From positions 496,001 through 560,000 of the forward strand of contig NZ_RCCV01000004.1 in the NCBI RefSeq assembly GCF_003664255.1: 64,000 nt of DNA. The letters run 5' to 3'. The stretch's first letter is position 1, and the number at the start of each line of letters is the position of its first letter. This document shows positions 24,632 through 32,343 of this stretch, one piece after another. The notes under the pieces were generated by a model. That model saw only the letters and a list, made by a program, of their open reading frames with translations, searched no databases and was not told where the DNA came from. The translations under genes and the position numbers were made by a program. Source of the stretch: Micromonospora sp. M71_S20. Its GTDB lineage: Bacteria > Actinomycetota > Actinomycetes > Mycobacteriales > Micromonosporaceae.

Positions 24632-25776
24632 GGCGGGGTCTCCGATCCGGCGCCGCCGCGCGTCGCGCTGGCGGCCCCGTCGCTGGGGCCGCCGGTCGCG
24701 GGCGGGCCGCAGGCCGCGGTACTCGTGGGGATGTGCCGGAGGCGTACGAGCAGCGCTCCGAACTCCTCGTCGTCGTCCGGGTCGAGCGGCAGCCCGAGTC
24801 CGAGCCCGTCGGCGAGCCCGCCGTAGGCCTGTTCGAGCACGTCCGGCAGTTCGGCATAGGTGCCGTGCGGGATGAGCGTGGCCAGGGTCTCGTCGTCGAG
24901 GGTGTCGGCGAGTCCCGCCCAACGCCCGCAGGCGGCCATCTCGGCGAGCCGTTCGCCGACCCGGCCCAGGCCGAGCCGGTCCAGGGTGGTGCGGTAGGCC
25001 GGGGTGGAGAAGAGGAACGCCAGCTCCTGGCGGGCGGAGTCGCGGCTCACGGCGAGTGCGGCCTGCGTCGGACCGGTGATCGACTTGGACACGACGACGA
25101 CCCGCGGGATTCCGGCGCGTCCGGCCCGCTCGGCCCCGGCGCGGAGTGCGGGGAGCACGACCGTGCGCAGGTGACTCGGGTGCGAGTTCGTCGCGTGCGT
25201 GACGAAGCCGTCGGCGAGTTCGCCGGCCACCTCGCAGACGCGCCGGTTGACCCCGCCGGTGTAGAGCGCCGGGGCCGCGGTCGACAGCGGGCCGGGGTTG
25301 AAGTAGGGCTGGAGCCGGGTGAAGCGGTAGTGGCTGCCCTCGTGCGCCAAGGGCCCGCCCGTGGTGAACGCCGCGAAGATCGCCCGGATCGAGGCAAGGT
25401 AGTCGCGCAGGTTCTCGGCCGGCCGGTCCCACGGCACCGAGAAACGGCCGACGATGTTGCCGCGCACCTGGGTGGCCAGACCGAGCTGGAAGCGCCCCTC
25501 GGAGAACCGCGCGAGGTCCCACGCGGCGTACGCGGTCACCATCGGGCTGCGGGGGAAGGCCAGCGTCATGCTGGTACGCACGGTGATCCGGCTGGTGTGC
25601 TCCGCCGCGAGCAGGGCGACCGCCAGCGAGTCGTGCGTCGTCTCGGGGACGTGCACGGTGTCGAAGCCGAGCCGCTCGATGCGCGCCACGACCGCGGGCA
25701 CCTCGCGCAGCGCCGTCGTCGCCGGCAGCGTCGTGGCCAGCTCCATCCGGGTGGCGTACGCCTGTGCTGCCGTCAC
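24628..25776 (-). CDS. LLM-class F420-dependent oxidoreductase
   Basis: A 382-residue luciferase-like barrel. The start is the GTG overlapping the upstream stop (GTGA); an in-frame ATG lies 10 codons later. Landmarks are GFDTVHVPETTHDSLAVALLAAEHTSRI, YAAWDLARFSEGRFQLGLATQVRGNIVGRF and PALYTGGVNRRVCEVAGELADGF. The pattern recalls the F420-dependent MSMEG_2256-type subfamily. The C-terminal tail (about 25 residues, Gly/Ala/Ser-rich) looks disordered. Co-transcribed with a second LLM enzyme that shares little close similarity, so the two probably do different steps. Confidence 0.85.
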   Translation of the reverse strand: MTAAQAYATRMELATTLPATTALREVPAVVARIERLGFDTVHVPETTHDSLAVALLAAEHTSRITVRTSMTLAFPRSPMVTAYAAWDLARFSEGRFQLGLATQVRGNIVGRFSVPWDRPAENLRDYLASIRAIFAAFTTGGPLAHEGSHYRFTRLQPYFNPGPLSTAAPALYTGGVNRRVCEVAGELADGFVTHATNSHPSHLRTVVLPALRAGAERAGRAGIPRVVVVSKSITGPTQAALAVSRDSARQELAFLFSTPAYRTTLDRLGLGRVGERLAEMAACGRWAGLADTLDDETLATLIPHGTYAELPDVLEQAYGGLADGLGLGLPLDPDDDEEFGALLVRLRHIPTSTAACGPPATGGPSDGAASATRGGAGSETPP

Positions 25777-26684
25777 GGGATGCGGCCCGCCAGGGCGGCG
25801 TCGACGACCTCGTCGCCACTGACGATCCGGGCGAGCCTCTCCAGCCGGGGCGCGCGGCGCAGGTGCGCCCCGCCCTCGACCGGCAGGCACGCGCCGGTGA
25901 CCCACGAGGACTCGGGACCGCACAGGAAGCGGACCGCGGCAGCGACGTCCTCGGCGCGTCCGACCCGCGACAGGGGCTTCTCGGCGACGGTCGCGGCGGC
26001 CAGCTCGGGGTCGGCCAGCAGCAGGCCCGGGTTCTTCCCGTCGGTGGCCACGATGCCGGGGCGCACGACGTTGACCCGCACCGCGAGGTGGCCGAGCTCG
26101 TCGGCGGCGACCCGCACGAGCGCCTCGAGCGCGGCCTTGCTCACCGAGTACGACGGCATGAACGGGAAGGAGTGCCCGCCCGCGCTAGAGGAGGTGCACA
26201 CGATCGAGCCCCCACCGCGCGCGGCCAGGGCCTGTCCGCCGTGCCGGATCGCGTGCAGCGCCGTCGTGACGTTGCGCCGGAAGTCGTGCTCCAGGGTCTC
26301 GGCGTCGAGGGCGAGCACGGGACGGAAGGTGCCGCCGCCGACCGTCGTGACGACGGCCGCCAACGGGGTCTCGTCGGCGACGCGCACCGCGGCGGCCACG
26401 TCCTGCTCGAGGGCGGCGTCGCCGACGCTGACCCGCACCGGCAGCGCCCCGGGAGCGGCTGCGGCGATCGTCGTGGCCGCCGCCCGCAGCGTCGCCCCGG
26501 TGCGTCCCATGATCGTCACGGCGGCCCCGTCGGCGGCCAGCGCGGCGGCGATGGCGCGGCCGAAGCCGCCGCCCCCGCCGATGACGAGCGCACCGCGGCC
26601 GGCGAGCGGACCGGGTGCGGCGCTGGTCGGGTGCCGCCCGCTGTCGGGTCGTGTCCGTGGCGGGTGGTCGGGACCCGTGCTCAT
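25773..26684 (-). CDS. SDR-family oxidoreductase
   Basis: A 303-residue SDR with a 25-residue proline-rich N-terminal extension. Cofactor loop VIGGGGGFGRAIA, a Ser in CTSSSAGG, active-site YSVSKAAL (YxxxK intact), VNVVRPGIVATD, and the C-terminal WVTGACLPVEGG. It resembles 3-oxoacyl reductases and 3-hydroxyacyl-CoA dehydrogenases. It overlaps its neighbours in the operon by ATGA and GTGA. Probably oxidises a hydroxyacyl or hydroxysteroid intermediate; the direction is not visible. Confidence 0.85.
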   Translation of the reverse strand: MSTGPDHPPRTRPDSGRHPTSAAPGPLAGRGALVIGGGGGFGRAIAAALAADGAAVTIMGRTGATLRAAATTIAAAAPGALPVRVSVGDAALEQDVAAAVRVADETPLAAVVTTVGGGTFRPVLALDAETLEHDFRRNVTTALHAIRHGGQALAARGGGSIVCTSSSAGGHSFPFMPSYSVSKAALEALVRVAADELGHLAVRVNVVRPGIVATDGKNPGLLLADPELAAATVAEKPLSRVGRAEDVAAAVRFLCGPESSWVTGACLPVEGGAHLRRAPRLERLARIVSGDEVVDAALAGRIP

Positions 26685-27328
26685 CCCTGCTCCCTCGAGT
26701 CCCGTCGGAACTTCTCCCGCGTCGACGGGTCGTCCATGAGCACGAAGGTGCCCGTGGCGGTGACGCAGGTCAGTTCCCCGACACGCAGCTCGCCGGAACT
26801 GCGCACCTTGCGCCCGTCGCGCCCGTCGTGCCGGGCCAGGATCGTGATCGTCGAGCCGATCGGGATGGCCGCGCGGAAGGAGATGTCGAGCCCGACGGTC
26901 ACCGCGGCATACCCGGCGCGGGCGTTGGCGATGCCGAGGGCGTGGTCCATGAGCATCGCCGAGGTGCCGCCGTGCACGTGCCCCGGGGGTCCCTGGAAGG
27001 CCAGCCTCAGGGTGACCTCGCCGCGCAGTGAGCCGTCTGGCTCCACCCAGAGACTCACCGGCGGCGACAGCGGGTTCTCGGTGCCGCCGGCGGGGTCGAA
27101 ACGGCCCGGGCCGGGCTGGCGCCACATCGTCGCGATCCGCTCGGGAAGGTCCGGGGCGTGGGCGTCGATCCGGGCGGTGAGCACGTCGAGGTCGGCCACG
27201 ATCCGGTCGGCGTCAGCGTCGATGGCCGCGCCCGCGCGGATGATCGCGTCGACGAGCCGCCGGGTGGCTGAGGCGACGGCGTCGATGCCCGTGTCGCGGG
27301 GCTGTGCCGTGGCGAGGGTGGCTTCCAC
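26681..27328 (-). CDS. Hotdog-fold acyl-CoA thioesterase (PaaI/4HBT type)
   Basis: A 215-residue protein. An N-terminal helical extension (residues 1-60, two amphipathic helices) precedes a hotdog domain with HVHGGTSAMLMDHALGIANARAG, the PaaI-type HxxG active motif, and AAIPIGSTITILARHDGRDGRK. These enzymes hydrolyse acyl-CoA esters and free CoA. The GTG start has AAGGAG 8 nt upstream. First gene of the five-gene minus operon, 29 bp downstream of a strong operator at 27357. Likely rescues stalled CoA intermediates. Confidence 0.85.
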   Translation of the reverse strand: MEATLATAQPRDTGIDAVASATRRLVDAIIRAGAAIDADADRIVADLDVLTARIDAHAPDLPERIATMWRQPGPGRFDPAGGTENPLSPPVSLWVEPDGSLRGEVTLRLAFQGPPGHVHGGTSAMLMDHALGIANARAGYAAVTVGLDISFRAAIPIGSTITILARHDGRDGRKVRSSGELRVGELTCVTATGTFVLMDDPSTREKFRRDSREQG

Positions 27329-27356
27329 CGGGCGGACTCCTTTGGCCGGTCAGGGC

Positions 27357-27374
27357 AACCAAGCGCTTGCTTGA
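27357..27374 (+). promoter_or_regulatory. KstR2-like operator 1
   Basis: AACCAAGCGCTTGCTTGA. The core CAAGCGCTTG is a perfect 10-bp palindrome and the motif matches five other sites in the window. It lies 29 bp before the thioesterase operon start. The similarity to KstR2 (TetR family) sites, CAAG-xx-CTTG, is from memory. Confidence 0.85.
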
Positions 27375-27438
27375 CCGCACCTTAGCGACCCGGCGGCGCG
27401 CTGGCAACGGCTGCTCCCCGGCGCCGCCCCCCTGGGTC

Positions 27439-27520
27439 GCGGGTCGGCGTCCGCCCGTGGGTCGGGGTGGCGTCCGTCCGCGGGTCGGCGTCCGCCCGTG
27501 GGTCGCGGTGGCGTTCGCGG
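27439..27520. repeat. Two-copy 41-bp tandem direct repeat
   Basis: The unit beginning GCGGGTCGGCGTCCGCCC at 27439 recurs at 27480 with period 41 and only a few mismatches. It lies between the two operators of a divergent promoter region (27329-27801), which otherwise holds no gene. Shorter GGGTCG and GGTGGCGT echoes continue at the edges. Confidence 0.75.
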
Positions 27521-27570
27521 GGCGGAGCGGCGTCCGCCCATTGACGCGCCCGCGCCCTGCCCCTACCGTC

Positions 27571-27590
27571 CCAAGCGAGCGCTTGGTTGG
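27571..27590 (-). promoter_or_regulatory. KstR2-like operator 2
   Basis: CCAAGCGAGCGCTTGGTTGG: perfect 7-bp arms CCAAGCG/CGCTTGG with a 2-bp spacer, matching the consensus on the minus strand. It lies 211 bp before the binding-protein gene and serves the plus-strand operon. Confidence 0.8.
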
Positions 27591-27801
27591 CGTTGCGGGA
27601 CGCCGTACGCCGGCAGCCTCGGGAACGCCGTGGCCGATCAGCTCCAGGCGCGCACGACTCCGCCGACGCCCTCCACCACCCACCGTGACCGCCGCGCCCG
27701 CACGGCCACTGCCGAACGACCCGCCGGCACCCCCGCCGCCCCGGGCGCCCGGATCCCGGAGCCGCTTCCGGCTCGGACCGCAGGTCAGAAAAGGAGCACC
27801 C

Positions 27802-29379
27802 GTGTCTCGCCTCCCGTACCGACGACGCCTCGCCGTCGCCGTCAGCCTGCTTGCCACCCTCGCCGTCGGAGCCTGCTCCGGCGCCCCGACGAGCGACCCC
27901 GGCGCCACCGGCGCCGGCACAGGGGAGATCGACCCCGACGCCGTCCTGCAGGTCACGGCCTCGTCCCCCTTCCAGAACCTCGACCCGGCCCAGCCGGCTC
28001 CCGGCGGGTACCCCTACCTCACGCTGATCTACGACCGGCTCACCATGGTCGACTCCAGGGACGAGATCGTCCCCGGCCTGGCGGTCTCGTGGGCCTACGC
28101 CAAGGACGGCTCCTACCTCGAGCTCGCCCTGCGCGACGACGTCACCTTCCACGACGGGACGCCCTTCGACGCCACCGCCGTCAAGGTCAACATCGAGCGC
28201 GGCCAGACGCTGCCGACGAGCACCATCAAGCAGGACCTCGCCGCCGTCACCGGCGTCACCGTCGTCGACGCGCACACCGTGCGGCTCAACCTCACGCCGG
28301 GCACCGGCGCGGTGCTCCCCTCGGCCCTGGCCACCGCCGCCGGCATGATGGTCTCGCCCAAGGCGATCGCCGACGGCGTCGACCTCAAGCTCGCGCCCGG
28401 CAACGCCGGCTCGGGCCCGTACGTCGCCACCGAGTTCGTGCCCAACGAGAAGTACGTCGTCAAGCGTGCCGAAGGCACCTACTGGGACCCGAACGCCGGG
28501 CGCCTCGCCGGGATGGAGATCACCCGCGTCCCCGAGGGCGCCACCCGCCTCAACGGCGTCATCAGCGGTCAGACCGACCTCAGCTTCGTCTCCTCGGCCA
28601 ACGAGGTCGTCCAGGCCCGCCAGCTCGGCGAGGCCGGCCAGCTCAAGGTCACCACCCGTCCGTTCCGCAACGTCCTCGGCATCCTGCTGCGCGCCGACAT
28701 GGGCGACCTCAAGGACAATCGGGTCCGTGAGGCCATCGCACGCTCGGTCGACCCTGCCGCCATCCGCGCGCTCTTCGCCGACACCTGCACGCCCACCCGC
28801 AGCATCTACCCGGACAGCCCGTGGGCGGACCCGGCGGCGACCTACCCGTACGAGTTCGACCTGGCCAGGGCCAAGGCGCTGATCGCCGAGGTCGGCGGGG
28901 CCAAGGTGTCGATCAGCTTCTCCGCCGGCACCAACACCGAGCAGCCCGCCACCGCCATCCACGCCGCCATGTCCCAGGCCGGCATCGACGCGAAGCTCAA
29001 CCCGACGCCGAACTCCGAGACCGAGGCCCGCTTCATCGCCGGCGACTTCGAGCTCGAGGTGTCCAACACCTTCAACCCGCGCCTCGACCCGGCGGGCACG
29101 GTGGACAACTACTTCACCGGCACCTACAAGCTCGCCACCGACCCCGGGGCGATCGCCCCGATCGCGGCCAGGGCCGCCGACCCCCGCTCCAGCGTCGGGG
29201 AGCGCGCTAAGCAGTACCACCAGCTGTGGGAGCGGCTGTTCAACGAGGCGTGGTTCATCCCGATCTGCAACCTCACCAGCGCCACCGTCGCCTCTCCGAA
29301 GGTCGTCGGCGCCGAGCAACTGCCGTGGACCAACCTCGGCCTGTTCGATCTGCGCACCGTCGCCATGACGAAGGGCTGA
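27802..29379 (+). CDS. ABC transporter substrate-binding lipoprotein (family 5)
   Basis: A 525-residue lipoprotein. The signal is RRRLAVAVSLLATLAVGAC, with lipobox VGAC giving lipidation at about residue 25, then a Ser/Gly/Thr-rich linker. The mature part is a peptide/nickel-type solute-binding protein: LTLIYDRLTMVDSRDEIVPGLA, FHDGTPFDATAVKVNIERG, GSGPYVATEFVP, DPAAIRALFAD. Family 5 proteins bind oligopeptides, nickel chelates, opines or hydrophobic acids. AAGGAG precedes the GTG. It is a clear paralogue of the lipoprotein at 39168 but has no permease next to it; it probably feeds the permease encoded at 40887-44739. Confidence 0.9.
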   Translation: MSRLPYRRRLAVAVSLLATLAVGACSGAPTSDPGATGAGTGEIDPDAVLQVTASSPFQNLDPAQPAPGGYPYLTLIYDRLTMVDSRDEIVPGLAVSWAYAKDGSYLELALRDDVTFHDGTPFDATAVKVNIERGQTLPTSTIKQDLAAVTGVTVVDAHTVRLNLTPGTGAVLPSALATAAGMMVSPKAIADGVDLKLAPGNAGSGPYVATEFVPNEKYVVKRAEGTYWDPNAGRLAGMEITRVPEGATRLNGVISGQTDLSFVSSANEVVQARQLGEAGQLKVTTRPFRNVLGILLRADMGDLKDNRVREAIARSVDPAAIRALFADTCTPTRSIYPDSPWADPAATYPYEFDLARAKALIAEVGGAKVSISFSAGTNTEQPATAIHAAMSQAGIDAKLNPTPNSETEARFIAGDFELEVSNTFNPRLDPAGTVDNYFTGTYKLATDPGAIAPIAARAADPRSSVGERAKQYHQLWERLFNEAWFIPICNLTSATVASPKVVGAEQLPWTNLGLFDLRTVAMTKG

Positions 29380-29454
29380 GCGCCAGGTCCCCACCCGTCG
29401 GCCGACCGGTCGCCCACCCCGACCGACAGGCCCGAAGAAAGGCAGCCAGAGCCA

Positions 29455-31095
29455 GTGCCCCGTCCCACCGCAGCCACCACCCTCCTGCCCACCCTGTCCC
29501 GCGTGCTCGACGAGCAGCCGGACCTCGCCCTCACCCTCGCCGGCACCCCGTTCACCGTGGCCGAGCTCGATGCCGCGTCGCGTCGCCTCGCCGGGTTCCT
29601 CGCCGACCGCGTCGCTCCCGGCGACCGCGTCGTCATCCTCGCCCGCAACGGCCGCCTGGCCCTGATCGCCTGGTGGGCGACGACGCTCTGCGGCGGTTTC
29701 GTCGTTCCGCTCAACACGAGCAACCGTGGCCCCGTACTGGCCCACCAGGTGCTCGACGCCGACCCGGTCGCGATGATCGTCGAGGACGAGTTCGTGTCCG
29801 TCCTGGACGACGCCCTCGTCGGCACGGGGCTACGGGCGCCGGTCCTCGTCGGCGCTGTCCAGGGCGGCCGGCCCTCCACGGGCCCGGTGCCCGCCTGGGC
29901 CACCGAGGTCGTCGACTTCGACGCCGCCGTCGCCGGGGGCTCGGCGGTGACGACCACCCCGGACCTCGACGCGTACGCCACCAGCCACCTCATCTACACG
30001 GCCGGCACGACCGGACCGTCCAAGGCGTGCATGGTCAGCCACGGCTACGTGGCGAACATGGCCCGCCAGATGCACGAGAACCTCGAGCGCCACTGCGGTG
30101 ACGTCCTGTGGTCGGCGATGCCGCTGTTCCACATGGCCGCCGTCGGGCACGTCATGGGCTCGCTCCAGCTCGGCTCGGCCATGGACATCGCGCGGCGCTT
30201 CTCGGTCAGTGGCTTCTGGGACGAGATCCTGCGCTCCCGCGCGACGATGGCCGCGCTCATGGGCTCGATGCTGCCGATGATCGTCGGCGCCCCCGACTCC
30301 GAGGCCGCCCGCAAGGCCTTCGGCCAGCTGCGCGTCGTGTCCGGCTCGCCGGTCACCGCCGACCTCGCTGCCCGCTGGACCGAGCGGTTCGGCGTCGCAC
30401 GGGTCGGCTCGGGCGCCTACGGCCTGACCGAGGCCAGCCTGATCACGCTCACCCCGCCGGGGGGTTACCGCGCCGGGGCCGCCGGCAAGATCAACGAATC
30501 CTTCGAGGTGCGCATCGTCGACGAGCACGACAACCCGCTGCCCGTCGGCGCGGTCGGCGAGATCGTCGCCCGCCCCACCCGCCCGGCGATCATGTTCAAC
30601 GGCTACTGGCGTCAGCCGGAGAAGACCCTGGAGGTCTTCCGGGGCCTGTGGTTCCACTGCGGTGACTACGGCCGTCTCGACGAGGACGGCTACCTCTACT
30701 TCGTCGACCGCGGCAAGGACTACCTCCGCCGCGGCGGCGAGAACATCTCCAGCTTCGAGATCGAGGGCATCGTCGCGGCCCACCCGGCCGTCGGCGAGGT
30801 CGCCGTCCACGCGGTCCCCTCCCCGCTGGCCGAGGACGACCTCAAGGTGACCGTCGTGCCCGTGCCCGGCGCGCGGATCGACCCCGCGGAGCTCTTCGAG
30901 TGGCTGCACCCGCGGATCCCGCGGTACGCCGTCCCCTCCCACATCGAGGTCCGCGCCGAGCTGCCCAAGAACGCCGTCGGGCGGATCCTCAAGCGGGTCC
31001 TGCGCGAGGAGGGCGTGACCCCGCAGACGTGGAGCACGGACCCCCGCGCCGTGACCGGCACCCCGGTCCCGGCCGGCGCCGGGGAGCAGGCGTGA
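29455..31095 (+). CDS. Acyl-CoA ligase (ANL superfamily)
   Basis: A 546-residue adenylate-forming enzyme. P-loop YTAGTTGPSKACM (residues about 182-194), A5-type GSGAYGLTEASLI, CGDYGRLDEDGYLYFVDRGKDYLRRGGENISSFEIE (A7-A8 region), and a C-terminal PKNAVGRILKR with the catalytic Lys. The layout resembles the FadD group that activates sterol-derived carboxylates. The GTG start follows AGAAAGG. The racemase gene overlaps its stop by GTGA, so the ligase product is probably the racemase substrate, a 2-methyl-branched acyl-CoA. The exact acid is unknown. Confidence 0.88.
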   Translation: MPRPTAATTLLPTLSRVLDEQPDLALTLAGTPFTVAELDAASRRLAGFLADRVAPGDRVVILARNGRLALIAWWATTLCGGFVVPLNTSNRGPVLAHQVLDADPVAMIVEDEFVSVLDDALVGTGLRAPVLVGAVQGGRPSTGPVPAWATEVVDFDAAVAGGSAVTTTPDLDAYATSHLIYTAGTTGPSKACMVSHGYVANMARQMHENLERHCGDVLWSAMPLFHMAAVGHVMGSLQLGSAMDIARRFSVSGFWDEILRSRATMAALMGSMLPMIVGAPDSEAARKAFGQLRVVSGSPVTADLAARWTERFGVARVGSGAYGLTEASLITLTPPGGYRAGAAGKINESFEVRIVDEHDNPLPVGAVGEIVARPTRPAIMFNGYWRQPEKTLEVFRGLWFHCGDYGRLDEDGYLYFVDRGKDYLRRGGENISSFEIEGIVAAHPAVGEVAVHAVPSPLAEDDLKVTVVPVPGARIDPAELFEWLHPRIPRYAVPSHIEVRAELPKNAVGRILKRVLREEGVTPQTWSTDPRAVTGTPVPAGAGEQA

Positions 31096-32252
31096 GCGAC
31101 GCCCCCGGTTCGGTCGCCGGCCAGCGCTGCGAGGGGCCGCTGGCCGGCCTGCGCATCCTCGAGCTCGGTGGGCAGGGGCCGGTGCCGTTCGCGACGATGA
31201 TGCTCGCCGACCTCGGTGCCCAGGTCGTGCGGGTCGACCCTCCCGGCGAGCCCGACCGGCGGGCGCGCGCGCAGGTCAACGCGATCGACCGCGGCCGTAC
31301 GACCGTCACGCTCGACCTGAAGTCGGAGGCCGACCGGTCGCTCGTGCACCGGCTGCTCGCCGACGCGGACGTGCTGCTCGACCCGTTCCGTCCCGGGGTG
31401 CTCGAACGTCTCGGCCTGGACCCGGTCGCACTCACCGAGCGGTACCCGCGCCTCGTCGTGGCGCGGATGACCGGCTGGGGCCAGGACGGTCCCCTCGCCG
31501 CGGCCGCCGGCCACGATCTCAACTACATCGCCGTCTCCGGGGTGCTCGACACGATCGGCCTGCCCGGGCACGGCCCCGTCGTGCCGCCGATGTACCTGGC
31601 CGACTTCGCCGGCGGCGGCATGGTGCTGGCCTTCGGCGTCCTGGCCGCCCTGCACGAGCGCGTCTCCTCCGGGCGTGGGCAGGTCGTGGACTCCTCGATG
31701 CTCGAGGGCAGCGGGCTGCTCACCGTCGTCATCCACTCGATGCTCGCGCGGGGCGCGTGGAACCTCACCCGCGGGACGAACTACCTCGACGGCGGGGCGC
31801 ACTTCTACCGGGTGTACCGCACCGCCGACGACAGGTTCATGTCCGTCGCGGCCATCGAGGCGAAGTTCTACCGCACGTTCCTGCTCACCCTCGGCATCGA
31901 GCCGGAGGACGGGCCGGGGCAGTTCGACGAGTCGGGGTGGGCCGGCTGGGCCGAGCGGATCGCCCCGGTCTTCGCCGGACGCACCCGGCAGGAGTGGACG
32001 AGCGTCTTCGAGAGCGTCGACGCGTGCGTGCATCCGGTGCTGGACGTCTCCGAGTCGGCCGGGCACCCGCAGGTGCGTGCCCGCCGCGCCGTCGTCGAGG
32101 TCGAGGGGGTCGCCCAGCCGGCCCCGGTGCCCCGCTTCTCGCGGACGCCCGCCGCGACCCCGCGGGCCCCGCGGCGCCGTGGTGAGGACACCGACCGGGT
32201 GCGCTCCGCGCTCGCCGGACACAACCCGTGGGAAGCCTTGTCAAGGCCTTGA
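31092..32252 (+). CDS. mcr: Alpha-methylacyl-CoA racemase (CaiB/BaiF family)
   Basis: A 386-residue class III CoA-transferase-fold enzyme. Three segments match the catalytic positions of mycobacterial MCR: the His in AGHDLNYIAVSG, the Asp in YLADFAGGGM and the Glu in AAIEAKFY. VDSSMLEGS and the terminal PRFSRTPA are also family features. These enzymes interconvert 2R and 2S methylacyl-CoA, needed because acyl-CoA dehydrogenases accept only the S form in sterol side-chain and isoprenoid breakdown. Formyl-CoA transferase is the alternative, but the three residues favour racemase. Last gene of its operon; an operator for the next operon begins 29 bp downstream. Confidence 0.85.
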   Translation: MSDAPGSVAGQRCEGPLAGLRILELGGQGPVPFATMMLADLGAQVVRVDPPGEPDRRARAQVNAIDRGRTTVTLDLKSEADRSLVHRLLADADVLLDPFRPGVLERLGLDPVALTERYPRLVVARMTGWGQDGPLAAAAGHDLNYIAVSGVLDTIGLPGHGPVVPPMYLADFAGGGMVLAFGVLAALHERVSSGRGQVVDSSMLEGSGLLTVVIHSMLARGAWNLTRGTNYLDGGAHFYRVYRTADDRFMSVAAIEAKFYRTFLLTLGIEPEDGPGQFDESGWAGWAERIAPVFAGRTRQEWTSVFESVDACVHPVLDVSESAGHPQVRARRAVVEVEGVAQPAPVPRFSRTPAATPRAPRRRGEDTDRVRSALAGHNPWEALSRP

Positions 32253-32281
32253 CCTGCATCACACCCCACCCTACGATCTCG

Positions 32282-32299
32282 ACCAAGCGCTTGCTTGTT
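32282..32299 (+). promoter_or_regulatory. KstR2-like operator 3
   Basis: ACCAAGCGCTTGCTTGTT, containing the palindrome CAAGCGCTTG. It lies 44 bp before the ATG of the second ligase gene and controls the long plus-strand operon. Confidence 0.85.
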
Positions 32300-32343
32300 A
32301 TTGCTGGTCCGCATCCGACGACGAACGAGACGGAGCGACGTCA

